Origin: Actinomyces faecalis
Lineage (GTDB): Bacteria > Actinomycetota > Actinomycetes > Actinomycetales > Actinomycetaceae
NCBI RefSeq assembly: GCF_013184985.2
Contig: NZ_CP063418.1
Location: forward strand, 1,798,001 to 1,862,000
Length of the DNA: 64,000 bases
Reading direction: 5' to 3'
Of this stretch, positions 16,584 to 24,671 are shown piece after piece; within the stretch, counting starts at the first letter, position 1; the number at the start of each line of letters is the position of its first letter. The notes beneath the pieces are model-generated. The model had not been told where the DNA came from. It saw nothing but the letters and a program-made list of their open reading frames with translations, and ran no database searches. The position numbers and the translations under genes were made by a program.

Positions 16584-18122
16584 TCAGCCCTCGTCCAGGG
16601 TCTGTACACGCTCACGCGCCCGCTGCGCGGTCCACACGTCCCCGGGCACGTCCCTGGGCAGCAACGGGTTACCCACGCCCACGAAGGCCGGTTCAGCCAC
16701 GCCGCGGCGGCGCTGGTCGTCGTAGTCGCGCAGGGCGGCAAAGACCCAGCGCCCCAACCACAGCACGGCCACGAGGTTGAGGATCGTCATCAGGGCCAGG
16801 GCCACGTCCGCCAGCACCCAGGCCAGGTCCAGGGCCACCACCGCCCCTAGGCCCGTGGCCGCCGTCATCGCCAGACGCAGCGCTATACCGGCCCGGCTGC
16901 CACCACCGAGGTAGCCGACGTTGATCTCAGCGAAGCTGGAGTAGCCCAGCACCGAGGAGTAGGCGAAGGTGATGACGAGGAAGCTCATGAACCACACCAC
17001 CCAGGCTCCCGGCAGCGCGTCGGCCAGCGCGTGCTGGACCAGCGTCGTCTCCGCCCAGTCCGGCTCCACCCCAGGGGTGTAGACCTGAGGCGAGGCCAGC
17101 AGGATCGTCAGGCCGGTAGCGGTACAGATGATGATGGTGTCGATGAAGACGCCGAGGGCCTGGATGAGCCCCTGGACCACCGGATGGGCGACGTCGGCAG
17201 TTGCGGCGCCGTTGGGCGAGGAGCCCTGACCGGCCTCGTTGGAGAACAGACCGCGCTTGACGCCGTTGAGGAAGGTGGCGAAGAGCCCTCCTCCGGTACC
17301 CGCCAGCCCCGCGCGCAGGTTGAGGGCACCAGCGACGACGTCGGCAAGCACGCCCGGCACGCGAGGGGCTGAGACGATGATGACCACGGCGACGACGGCG
17401 AGATAGGCCAGGGCCATGACCGGCACCAGCCACTCGGTCACCCTGGCGACCGCGCGCATGCCTGCCAGCAGGATCGGGGCCGTGACCGCCATGAGCACGA
17501 GCGCCGTGACCCAGGTAGCGACGCCGTGGGAGGACTGGACCGTCACGGCGATGGTGTTGGACTGCACCATAGGGAAGATGAGGCCGTAGGAGAACACCAG
17601 CATCGCGGCGAAGGTCAGGCCCGTCCAACGTCCCAGCCGCGCCAGGCCAGGCCTGCCGTAGAGGGCAAGTCCTCGTTCCATGTAGTAGGCCGGGCCTCCG
17701 CGAAAGATCCCGTCGGCCGCGCGCACCTTGAAGACCTGGGCCAGGGTGGACTCGGCGAAGGAGGTGGCCATGCCCAGCAGCGCCACCACCCACATCCACA
17801 GCAGGGCGCCCGGGCCACCGAGCGTCACCGCGAGCGCGACCCCGGCAATGTTGCCGGTCCCCACGCGCCCGCCCAGCCCGATCACGAAGGCCTGGAAGCT
17901 GGACAGGGAGCCGCGTTGACGACGTGAGCGGGCCACGAGCGCGACCGACCTGGCCAGCAGCCGCAGCTGGACCGCGCGCGTGCGGACAGTGAGGTATCCC
18001 CCGGTGGCGATCAGCAGCCAGATGAGGACCTTGCCGGAGACGAGGGACTCAAAGCCGGACAGCGAGTCGGTCAGGACCGAGGTCACGGAGGAGACGAGGA
18101 GGGTCGGCACGGTGGCGGGCAC
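16584..18122 (-). CDS. Alanine/glycine:cation symporter (AGCS) family
   Basis: Sodium-coupled uptake of alanine or glycine through the inner membrane. The AGCS signature GLGGRVGTGNIAGVALAVTLGG (written in pieces: GLGGRVGTGNIAG, then VALAVTLGG) lies near the N-terminus, followed by the blocks FRGGPAYYMERGL and KRGLFSNEAGQGSSPNGAA. About 10-11 membrane spans are visible. The start is put at GTG 18122 because GAGAGGAG lies 4 nt upstream; an in-frame GTG at 18215 would add 31 Pro-rich residues. Convergent with the membrane protein gene downstream, divergent from the ABC operon upstream. Confidence 0.9.
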   Translation of the reverse strand: MPATVPTLLVSSVTSVLTDSLSGFESLVSGKVLIWLLIATGGYLTVRTRAVQLRLLARSVALVARSRRQRGSLSSFQAFVIGLGGRVGTGNIAGVALAVTLGGPGALLWMWVVALLGMATSFAESTLAQVFKVRAADGIFRGGPAYYMERGLALYGRPGLARLGRWTGLTFAAMLVFSYGLIFPMVQSNTIAVTVQSSHGVATWVTALVLMAVTAPILLAGMRAVARVTEWLVPVMALAYLAVVAVVIIVSAPRVPGVLADVVAGALNLRAGLAGTGGGLFATFLNGVKRGLFSNEAGQGSSPNGAATADVAHPVVQGLIQALGVFIDTIIICTATGLTILLASPQVYTPGVEPDWAETTLVQHALADALPGAWVVWFMSFLVITFAYSSVLGYSSFAEINVGYLGGGSRAGIALRLAMTAATGLGAVVALDLAWVLADVALALMTILNLVAVLWLGRWVFAALRDYDDQRRRGVAEPAFVGVGNPLLPRDVPGDVWTAQRARERVQTLDEG

Positions 18123-18250
18123 AGTGCTCCTCTCGGGGTCGGGAACCGGCAGGAGGACCGGTGGGGCGGCGGTGAGGATACCTGTTGGCGCAGGCTGCGC
18201 CGTCGCCCGGTCCACGGACAGGACCGATCCGCAAGGCTCCGAGCCCTGCC

Positions 18251-18266
18251 CATGACACCTGTCATG
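18251..18266. promoter_or_regulatory. Candidate operator palindrome before the ABC/two-component operon
   Basis: catgaca-cc-tgtcatg is a perfect 7+2+7 palindrome, 57 nt before the ATPase start and 128 nt before the symporter start. It could be the site of the LuxR-type regulator encoded downstream. No promoter boxes were assigned. Confidence 0.35.
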
Positions 18267-18323
18267 CGCAGGCAGTGACAGCCACCAGTACCGCTCTTCC
18301 TGCTCCTCACTGACTCTTGAGGC

Positions 18324-19241
18324 ATGAGTACAACGACCGCCTCAGTACCCGCCATCGAGATCACGGACCTGCACAAGTCCTTCGGGCCGGTCCAGGCCGT
18401 GGACGGGCTGAGCCTGACCGTCCAGCCCGGTGAGGTCCTGGCCTTCCTCGGCCCCAACGGCGCCGGTAAGTCCACCACCCTCGACATCGTCATGGGCTTG
18501 ACCCAGCCCACCTCCGGCAGCGTGCGTGTGCTCGGCACCTCGCCTGCCGAGGCTGTCAGGCGCGGCCAGGTGGGAGCCGTTCTCCAGGACGGTGGACTCC
18601 TGCCTGATCTGTCCGTGCGCCAGACCCTGCAGGTCGTCGCCTCGCTCCAGGCCAGGCGCCCAGACGTCAGCGCCGTCGTCGAGCGAACGCGGCTCGACCA
18701 GCTGCTGTCGCGCAAGGTCAGCAGGCTCTCGGGCGGTGAGCGTCAGCGCCTGCGCCTGGCGCTCGCCCTCCTGGCCAACCCTGAGCTGCTCATCCTCGAC
18801 GAGCCCACCACCGGCATGGACGTCACGGCGCGCGCCGAGTTCTGGACCACCATGCGTCAGCAGACGCAGCAGCACAGTCTCTCCCTGGTCTTGGCCACCC
18901 ACTACCTGGCAGAGGCCTCGGAATTCGCCGACCGGATCGTCATCATCGACCGTGGCCGCCTCGTGGCTGACGGCACCGTTGACGAGCTACGCGGCAGCGC
19001 ACCAACCGCCACCGTGACGGCAACGTGGCCAGGCGCCACTGAGGCGCGCATCAAGGAGGCGCTGAGCGCTCTCGCCCAGACAGTCTCGTCCGTCGTCGTG
19101 CACGGCGAGCACGTCGAGATCCGCACGTCCTCCTCCGACGACGTCGCCCGCCTGCTGCTGACCTCGACGCCGGCTCAGCACCTGGGCGTCGAGACCGCCA
19201 GCCTCGACGACGTCTTTACCTCCCTCGTGTCCGCTCACTGA
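18324..19241 (+). CDS. ABC transporter ATP-binding protein (DrrA/NatA type)
   Basis: Drives an exporter with the following permease. Walker A GPNGAGKST is at 43-51, Q-loop VLQDGG, signature RLSGGERQRLRLAL, Walker B LLILDEPTTGMD and H-loop LATHYL. A C-terminal extension (about 225-305) ends in SLDDVFTSLVSAH, the terminal motif of drug-export ATPases. It begins a four-gene operon (ATPase, permease, histidine kinase, response regulator), suggesting export of an antimicrobial or lipid-linked stress response. Confidence 0.93.
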   Translation: MSTTTASVPAIEITDLHKSFGPVQAVDGLSLTVQPGEVLAFLGPNGAGKSTTLDIVMGLTQPTSGSVRVLGTSPAEAVRRGQVGAVLQDGGLLPDLSVRQTLQVVASLQARRPDVSAVVERTRLDQLLSRKVSRLSGGERQRLRLALALLANPELLILDEPTTGMDVTARAEFWTTMRQQTQQHSLSLVLATHYLAEASEFADRIVIIDRGRLVADGTVDELRGSAPTATVTATWPGATEARIKEALSALAQTVSSVVVHGEHVEIRTSSSDDVARLLLTSTPAQHLGVETASLDDVFTSLVSAH

Positions 19242-19255
19242 CCAGGAGTCCCACC

Positions 19256-20086
19256 ATGACCAGCACAGCCCCCGCCACAGATCCGGCCGTAGGGCCGGCC
19301 ACCACAGCCACGATCCCGGCAACAGGCTTCCCCTGGACCTACGCGCGTATCGAGATCACGACTACCCTCAGGCGTCTGGACACGGTCTTCTTCACCATCA
19401 TCATGCCGCTGGGTATGTACCTGCTGTTCGGGACGATCAACGCCTTCGAGTCAGCCTCCGTCGGTCACGGCAACATCACGGCCTCCGTCATGATCAACAT
19501 GGCGGCGTACTCGGTGGCGATCAGCGCCACTGCCCTTACCGCCTCCTCCGCCGTCGAGATGGCCGAGGGATGGGGCAGGCAGGTCTCCCTCACCAGCGGT
19601 GGCCTGCGAGCCTACCTGCTCGCCAAGCTTACGAGTGCCGCCGTGATCTCGGTCCTGCCAGTGCTTCTCATTTTCGGCGCTGGCGCCGCGACGGGCGCGC
19701 AGGTCGACTCCGCCGGGCGCTGGTTGGCTTCACTTGCGCTCGCCATGCTGCCGGCTGTCCCCTTCTCTGTATTCGGGCTGGCTGCTGGGCTGTGGGTCCC
19801 GTCCAGGACCGCGGTTGGCGTCGCCAGCTCCTCAGTAGCCGTCTTCGCTTTTCTTGCGGGGATCTTCATGCCGCTGAGCGGCGTCCTGTTCACCATCGCT
19901 CACTACACCCCGCTCTACGGAGCAGGGACCCTCGCGACCTGGGCGCTGCAGGGCGACGTCGTCGCCACGATGGACGGCATCGTCCACGAGCCCGTCTGGT
20001 ACACGCTCGCTAACCTGGTGGCGTGGACAGCTCTCTTCTCCCTGGTCTGCCTAGCAGCCCGCCGACGCACGGGAGCCCGGCGGTGA
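19256..20086 (+). CDS. ABC-2 type permease
   Basis: Six-span membrane subunit paired with the ATPase 14 nt upstream. A soluble N-terminus (1-30) leads to spans near 43-60, 80-102, 125-150, 155-178, 185-210 and 248-268. The last periplasmic region carries FMPLSGVLFTIAHYTPLYG, typical of the ABC-2 family. AGGAG lies 8 nt before the ATG. The stop overlaps the histidine kinase start (GTGA). Confidence 0.9.
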   Translation: MTSTAPATDPAVGPATTATIPATGFPWTYARIEITTTLRRLDTVFFTIIMPLGMYLLFGTINAFESASVGHGNITASVMINMAAYSVAISATALTASSAVEMAEGWGRQVSLTSGGLRAYLLAKLTSAAVISVLPVLLIFGAGAATGAQVDSAGRWLASLALAMLPAVPFSVFGLAAGLWVPSRTAVGVASSSVAVFAFLAGIFMPLSGVLFTIAHYTPLYGAGTLATWALQGDVVATMDGIVHEPVWYTLANLVAWTALFSLVCLAARRRTGARR

Positions 20087-21222
20087 GAAGCCCGATGGCC
20101 CGCGACCACCGGGCAGAGGAGGACGCCAGGCCCTGGTATCGCCAGGTTAACTGGAGCGCCTCCTTGTGGGTCGTCTTCCTGCTGTTCCTTCTGGGGATGA
20201 TCGTGGAGGCGGACACCTCCGTCGCTGTGCGGGCCACCACAGCCGGAGCCGTCGTCGCCTTCATCCTCCTCTACGGCTACACGGTCTCCACCATGCCCTC
20301 GTGGGACCTGCTGCCTCCCGAGACGAGCCCGGCACAACAGGTACGTCCGCTGCTGCGCTACCTGGCGCTCCTTGCTCTACCAGCTGCACTGTGCCTGCCG
20401 TTCCTGGGCTGGTGGTGCGTGTACTTCCTTCCCTACCTCTCGGCCGTCCTCCTCTTCGGAACCCGTCTGGCCACCGGCCTGAGCATCGTGACCACCCTGT
20501 GCGCCGGCAGCATCTTGGCAGCGGTGGCCTCCTCAGAGCCTCTGGAGACCACGTGGCTGGTGGCCGGCTGTAGCCTGTCGTGCCTCGTCGTCGTCATCGC
20601 CCGGATCGGAGACGAGACGACTGAGCGACGTCGGACTGCGGACCGTGAGCTCACGGCGGCCCGTGAACGTGAGGAGATCAGCCGGGACGTCCACGACATC
20701 CTCGGTCACTCGCTGACCGTCCTCACTCTCAAGGCTGAGGTCGCCCAGCGGCTCGTCAGCGTCGATCCTGCCGCCGCTCAGGTCGAGATGGATGAGATCG
20801 TGACGTTGTCCCGCACTGCCCTGGCTGATGTGCGCACCACGGTCACTCGCCTGCGTACCCCTGACCTGGCCAGCCAGTTAGAAGCCTCAGCCACCGCGTT
20901 CGCTGCGGCAGACATTGATGCTCAGATCCATGGGCGTGCTCGCGACATCCCGCTGCCTCAGCGTGAGGTGCTCTCCTGGGCGCTGCGGGAGGCGACGACG
21001 AACGTGCTGCGCCATGCCGGTGCGCGTCGCGTTGTCGTCAGGCTCGCGCCCGGTCGGCTCACGGTGGCCGATGACGGAGCGGGCCTGCGGGGTCACGGCC
21101 CCGGCAACGGCCTGAGCGGCCTGCGGGAGCGGGTGGAGGCCGTGGGTGGGCAGCTTCGGGTCGCCGGCCCAGGGCTGGCCGGCGGAACAGGTGAGGGAGC
21201 TACGGTGGAGGTCACGCTATGA
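20083..21222 (+). CDS. Sensor histidine kinase, DesK/HisKA_3 type
   Basis: Membrane sensor that phosphorylates the response regulator encoded next. About 5-6 membrane spans (25-160) have almost no extracellular loops, as in DesK-like membrane-stress sensors. The dimerisation helix carries the phospho-acceptor His204 (SRDVHDILGHS), and the HATPase domain has REATTNVLRHA, VADDGAGL and GNGLSGLRERV. GTG 20083 overlaps the permease stop and has GGGAG 7 nt upstream; ATG 20095 is an alternative. The pairing with an ABC exporter suggests it senses the exported substrate or membrane state. Confidence 0.92.
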   Translation: MRSPMARDHRAEEDARPWYRQVNWSASLWVVFLLFLLGMIVEADTSVAVRATTAGAVVAFILLYGYTVSTMPSWDLLPPETSPAQQVRPLLRYLALLALPAALCLPFLGWWCVYFLPYLSAVLLFGTRLATGLSIVTTLCAGSILAAVASSEPLETTWLVAGCSLSCLVVVIARIGDETTERRRTADRELTAAREREEISRDVHDILGHSLTVLTLKAEVAQRLVSVDPAAAQVEMDEIVTLSRTALADVRTTVTRLRTPDLASQLEASATAFAAADIDAQIHGRARDIPLPQREVLSWALREATTNVLRHAGARRVVVRLAPGRLTVADDGAGLRGHGPGNGLSGLRERVEAVGGQLRVAGPGLAGGTGEGATVEVTL

Positions 21223-21884
21223 CCACGACGCATCCAGGCTCAGCCGAGCGCCTACCGAGACAGGGCAGCATCCGTCTGCTCGTGGCCGATGATCAGGCAC
21301 TTGTGCGCGGGGCGCTGGCCACGCTGCTCGGTCTGGAGCACGACCTTGAGGTCGTGGCTCAGGTCGGCACGGGCCGTGAGGCTGTCGAGCGCGTGCGCTC
21401 GGGCGGGGTGGACGTGGCGCTGCTGGACATCGAGATGCCAGACGGCGACGGGCTATGGGCTGCCGAGCAGATCGCAGCGATGCGCAGCACTGGCTCCGTC
21501 CGCTGCCGCAGCATCATTGTCACGACCTTTGGTCGTCCTGGTTATCTCTCACGGGCGATTGAGGTGGGAGCGAGCGGTTTCCTTGTCAAGGACACTCCCC
21601 CGACCGAGCTCGCCGAGGCGGTGCGCAAGGTGCACGCAGGCCTGCGTGTCATCGACCCGATGCTGGCCCAGGAGTCGGTGCTGCTGGGCCCGAACCCCCT
21701 GACCGAGCGGGAGCGCGAGGTCCTGCGCCTGGCTGGGAAGGGTCTGGACGCACCCCACGTCGCGGTGCAGCTGAGCCTGGGTGAGGGCACGGTGCGCAAC
21801 TACCTGTCCTCGGCCATCGCGAAGACAGGCTCACGCAACCGGGTCGAGGCAGCCCGCGCCGCAGAGTCCAACGGGTGGCTCTGA
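21219..21884 (+). CDS. LuxR/NarL-type response regulator
   Basis: Receiver domain (18-140) with acidic pocket VADDQ, phospho-acceptor Asp70 (VALLDIEMPDG) and Lys in FLVKDTPP. A LuxR HTH (about 158-215) contains LTEREREVLRLAGKG and EGTVRNYLSSAIAKTG. It overlaps the kinase by 4 nt and probably autoregulates the exporter operon. It ends 25 nt before the orphan copy of the ffh 3' end, so it is the left neighbour of the toxin-antitoxin insertion. Confidence 0.94.
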   Translation: MTTTHPGSAERLPRQGSIRLLVADDQALVRGALATLLGLEHDLEVVAQVGTGREAVERVRSGGVDVALLDIEMPDGDGLWAAEQIAAMRSTGSVRCRSIIVTTFGRPGYLSRAIEVGASGFLVKDTPPTELAEAVRKVHAGLRVIDPMLAQESVLLGPNPLTEREREVLRLAGKGLDAPHVAVQLSLGEGTVRNYLSSAIAKTGSRNRVEAARAAESNGWL

Positions 21885-21909
21885 CGCGAGACCGGAGGCG
21901 CCCCTCGCC

Positions 21910-21946
21910 TCAGGCCAGGCCCAGGCGACGGCGCAGGTCCTCGGGC
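21910..21946. repeat. 37-bp direct repeat, distal copy (ffh 3'-end duplicate)
   Basis: Identical over 37 bp to 22817-22853. Read on the minus strand it encodes PEDLRRRLGLA and the stop codon of ffh, but the sequence before it is unrelated to ffh. Flanks diverge immediately on both sides. Confidence 0.9.
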
Positions 21947-21950
21947 GAGG

Positions 21951-22280
21951 TTACTGCGCGTGGTCCTGCATCCAGCAACGCACCTCGTGCTCGACCTGAG
22001 CAAGGTCCTGCTGGACGGTGACTGTGATCACTCGCGGGTCCACAGTCATGTAGCCATGGACAATCCTGTTCCTCATGCCCCAGATGTCGACCCACTCATC
22101 GCCGAAGCACTCCTGGCGGACCGAGTCCGGAAGCCGGTGAAGCACATCGATCATCGCCGCCATCCGCAGAGCGATGGCATCGACAACTACCGGATCTGAC
22201 AGGTCCCGCTCAGTGTACCTACGCGCCCGCTCGCAATGAAGCAGCGCTTCCTGGCACAGCTGGTAGGCAGTCAGTCTCAC
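21951..22280 (-). CDS. hepT: HepT-like HEPN ribonuclease toxin
   Basis: Toxin of an MntA-HepT system. HEPN toxins cleave RNA through an Rx4-6H motif, here Arg70 to His75 in RNRIVHGY. Tyr77 completes the RxxxxHxY form in which the tyrosine is AMPylated by the antitoxin in characterised systems. The 109 aa are all-helical and of normal family length. The GTG start at 22280 overlaps the antitoxin stop (GTGA), so the toxin depends on antitoxin translation. The function is inferred from motif and partner. Confidence 0.87.
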   Translation of the reverse strand: MRLTAYQLCQEALLHCERARRYTERDLSDPVVVDAIALRMAAMIDVLHRLPDSVRQECFGDEWVDIWGMRNRIVHGYMTVDPRVITVTVQQDLAQVEHEVRCWMQDHAQ

Positions 22281-22750
22281 AGCGGCACGGCCTCACGAAG
22301 GACTCTGTCCCTAAGGTCCGGACGCAGGGACTCCTCGAGGACGAGGTCGACCGGAAGGCCCACGCACTCGCTGAGGCGGCGCTCGATCCGCGCCTGCTCC
22401 AGCAGGCTGACAGCCCGAGCGCTGGTGACCAGCAGGTCGATGTCCGAGTCCTCACGGTCCTCACCGCGCGCGGTCGAACCAAAGACACGCGGCTTCAGGA
22501 GACCAGCCTGAGCCAGAATCTCCCGGACACGCGAACGGCTTCTTCTCAGCACACGGGCGTGCGGGCCCGTTCCGTGGAACCGGACCAGGCGGTTGACCTC
22601 AGACTGGCTACGTCCCACGCACTGAGCGATCTGCCGCTGCGTCAGGCCAGCCGCGTAGGCCTCGCGCACGGTCGACTCAAGCTCCCGCCGGCCGCGTGCG
22701 ATGAGCTCGTCTGCGTGACGGGCTCTGCTCGCGAGGGTGGTGGCGTCCAT
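22277..22750 (-). CDS. mntA: MntA-like nucleotidyltransferase antitoxin with N-terminal HTH
   Basis: Antitoxin that would neutralise HepT by adding AMP to its active-site tyrosine. The minimal nucleotidyltransferase domain (about 78-157) has the full motif GSTARGEDREDSDID (Gly91-Ser92, Asp103, Asp105). The first 75 residues are extra: a helix-turn-helix is visible at about 36-56 (LTQRQIAQCVGRSQSEVNRL). Typical MntA proteins are about 100-140 aa without a DNA-binding domain. The HTH fits with autoregulation through the inverted repeat just upstream of its ATG. Confidence 0.87.
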   Translation of the reverse strand: MDATTLASRARHADELIARGRRELESTVREAYAAGLTQRQIAQCVGRSQSEVNRLVRFHGTGPHARVLRRSRSRVREILAQAGLLKPRVFGSTARGEDREDSDIDLLVTSARAVSLLEQARIERRLSECVGLPVDLVLEESLRPDLRDRVLREAVPL

Positions 22751-22752
22751 GC

Positions 22753-22780
22753 ATCCATGATCGCATATCAGATCATGGAT
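22753..22780 (-). promoter_or_regulatory. Operator inverted repeat of the mntA-hepT operon
   Basis: Perfect 10-nt arms atccatgatc (22753-22762) and gatcatggat (22771-22780) with an AT-rich 8-nt spacer, starting 3 nt before the mntA ATG. The position suits autorepression by the HTH of the antitoxin. Confidence 0.65.
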
Positions 22781-22816
22781 GGAGCGGGATCCTGACGTCC
22801 TTGACCGGCAACAACG

Positions 22817-22853
22817 TCAGGCCAGGCCCAGGCGACGGCGCAGGTCCTCGGGC
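22817..22853. repeat. 37-bp direct repeat, copy forming the ffh 3' end
   Basis: Last 11 codons and stop of ffh; identical to 21910-21946. The repeat begins exactly at the stop codon. Confidence 0.9.
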
Positions 22854-24451
22854 AGGGCGTTCATGGCGTCGGCGACCTCGTCACCGGAGGGCTGAGCCGT
22901 AGGCGCAGCACCACCCAGGCCGAAGGAGGACCCCGCTGCCGGAGCCGCAGGCAGGCTCGGGACCTCGCCCTGCTCACGGCGAGCCGCGACCTCACGCGCC
23001 TGGCGCGCCGCCTTGGCAGGGTTGCCGGACCTGCCCTTCTTACCACCCTTACCGCTCCTGGCCTTGGGCGCCTGGCGGGCCTTGGCACGCTTGCCCATGC
23101 CAGGCAGAGACCCCATGCCCGGCATACCGCCGCCCATACCGCCCAGGCCGCCGCCGGCACTCATGGCCTCCATCATCTTCTTAGCCTGCTCGAAGCGCTC
23201 GACCAGCTGGTTGACGGCCTGGACCGTGGTTCCCGACCCCTTGGCGATACGGGTACGCCGAGAGCCGTTGAGAATGGAGAGGTCACGGCGCTCCGCCGGA
23301 GTCATCGAGCACACGATCGCCTCGATGCGGTCGACCTCGCGCTCGTCAAAGGCCTCGATCGCCTCACGCATCTGGCCCATGCCGGGCATCATGCCCAGCA
23401 GCTTCTTCATCGAGCCCAGCTTGCGGATCTGGCGCAGCTGGTCGAGGAAGTCCTCCAGGGTGAAGGTACCCGAGGCCATCTTGGCCGCGGCGGCCTCAGC
23501 CTCCTTCTCGTCGAAGGTGCGCTGGGCCTGCTCGATGAGGGTGAGCAGGTCGCCCATGTCCAGGATACGGCTGGCCATGCGGTCGGCGTGGAAGCGCTCG
23601 AAGTCCTCCAGGCCCTCACCGGTGGAGGAGAACAGCACCGGGGCACCGGTGACGCCTCGTACGGACAGGGCCGCGCCACCACGGGCGTCGCCGTCGAGCT
23701 TGGACAGGACCACGCCGGTGAAGCCCACGCCGTCGCGGAAGGCGACGGAGGTGTTGACCGCGTCCTGACCGACCATGGCGTCCAGGACGAAGAGGATCTC
23801 GTGGGGGTGGACAGCGTCGCGGATGCGGATGGCCTGGTCCATCATCTCCGCGTCCACACCCAGACGTCCGGCGGTGTCGACGACCACGACGTCGTAGCCG
23901 TAGGTGCGCGCCTGCTCCACGCCGGACGCGGCCACGGCCACCGGGTCACCCACGCCGTTGCCTGGCTCGGGGGCCCACACGTCCACGCCTGCCCGCTCGG
24001 CCACGACGCTGAGCTGGGTCACGGCGTTGGGGCGCTGGAGGTCGCAGGCCACGAGCAGGACGCGCCTGCCCTCGCCCTTCAGCCAGTGCCCGAGCTTACC
24101 CGCCAGGGTCGTCTTACCGGCACCCTGGAGGCCGGCGAGCATGATGACGGTCGGACCGCGGTCGGCCCACCTCAGCTCGCGGGTGGTGCCTCCGAGGACC
24201 TCGACGAGCTCGTCGTTGACGATCTTGATGATCTGCTGGGCGGGGTTGAGCGCCTGGGACCGCGCGGCCTCCTTGGCCTTCTCGCGCACGGCGGAGATGA
24301 AGGAGCGCACCACCGGCAGAGCGACGTCAGCCTCGAGCAGGGCGCGGCGGATCTCGGAGACGGTGGTGTCGATATCGGCGTCGGTGAGGCGGCCCTTGCC
24401 GCGCAGGCCCTTGAAGGAGGCGGTCAGCCGGTCGGAGAGGTTGCCGAACAC
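22817..24451 (-). CDS. ffh: Signal recognition particle protein Ffh
   Basis: GTPase that with 4.5S RNA targets nascent membrane proteins to FtsY. The N domain (1-90) is followed by a G domain with GLQGAGKTT (107-115), DTAGR and SKLDGDARGG. The methionine-rich M domain (about 325-435) carries GMMPGM and SRRTRIAKGSGT. The C-terminal tail (440-544) is Gly/Met then Lys/Arg/Ala-rich, a common actinobacterial feature. GTG 24451 gives FGNLSDRLTASF, the family N-terminus, with AAGGAAGGA upstream. The last 11 codons lie in a direct repeat that borders the toxin-antitoxin island. Confidence 0.96.
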   Translation of the reverse strand: MFGNLSDRLTASFKGLRGKGRLTDADIDTTVSEIRRALLEADVALPVVRSFISAVREKAKEAARSQALNPAQQIIKIVNDELVEVLGGTTRELRWADRGPTVIMLAGLQGAGKTTLAGKLGHWLKGEGRRVLLVACDLQRPNAVTQLSVVAERAGVDVWAPEPGNGVGDPVAVAASGVEQARTYGYDVVVVDTAGRLGVDAEMMDQAIRIRDAVHPHEILFVLDAMVGQDAVNTSVAFRDGVGFTGVVLSKLDGDARGGAALSVRGVTGAPVLFSSTGEGLEDFERFHADRMASRILDMGDLLTLIEQAQRTFDEKEAEAAAAKMASGTFTLEDFLDQLRQIRKLGSMKKLLGMMPGMGQMREAIEAFDEREVDRIEAIVCSMTPAERRDLSILNGSRRTRIAKGSGTTVQAVNQLVERFEQAKKMMEAMSAGGGLGGMGGGMPGMGSLPGMGKRAKARQAPKARSGKGGKKGRSGNPAKAARQAREVAARREQGEVPSLPAAPAAGSSFGLGGAAPTAQPSGDEVADAMNALPEDLRRRLGLA

Positions 24452-24560
24452 TCGGTGTCCTTCCTTGTACGCCGCAGGGGCGCGAGTTGCTGGGGCCCGG
24501 GAGGACGACGGCGGCGGCCTGCGTCCGGCCCTGGGCATGGCTAGGTCCAAGGATAGCGGA

Positions 24561-24597
24561 GGGCCCGCACCCTGCCCGGCTGGGAGGGTGCGGGCCC
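24561..24597 (-). terminator. Terminator hairpin 2 after ftsY
   Basis: Perfect 13-nt arms (24561-24573 and 24585-24597) around an 11-nt loop, between ftsY and ffh. Confidence 0.7.
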
Positions 24598-24606
24598 GGC
24601 TGGTGG

Positions 24607-24633
24607 CCGGTGCTCACCTGAGGTGAGCACCGG
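24607..24633 (-). terminator. Terminator hairpin 1 after ftsY
   Basis: Almost continuous palindrome, arms 24607-24619 and 24621-24633, 38 nt beyond the ftsY stop. Two hairpins in tandem suggest that ffh has its own promoter. Confidence 0.65.
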
Positions 24634-24671
24634 ACGTCGCGCGGCTGTGCGTGCCAGCAGGTCCTCCTCCC

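Larger units (their letters stand above)
21910..22853. mobile_element. Toxin-antitoxin island bracketed by ffh 3'-end direct repeats
   Basis: A 907-bp repeat-to-repeat unit holds only hepT, mntA and their operator. The bracketing repeats start exactly at the ffh stop codon and restore the ffh reading frame. This looks like attL and attR of an insertion that keeps its target gene intact. No integrase or transposase lies inside. The content is visibly less GC-rich than its neighbours (judged by eye, not counted). Confidence 0.6.
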
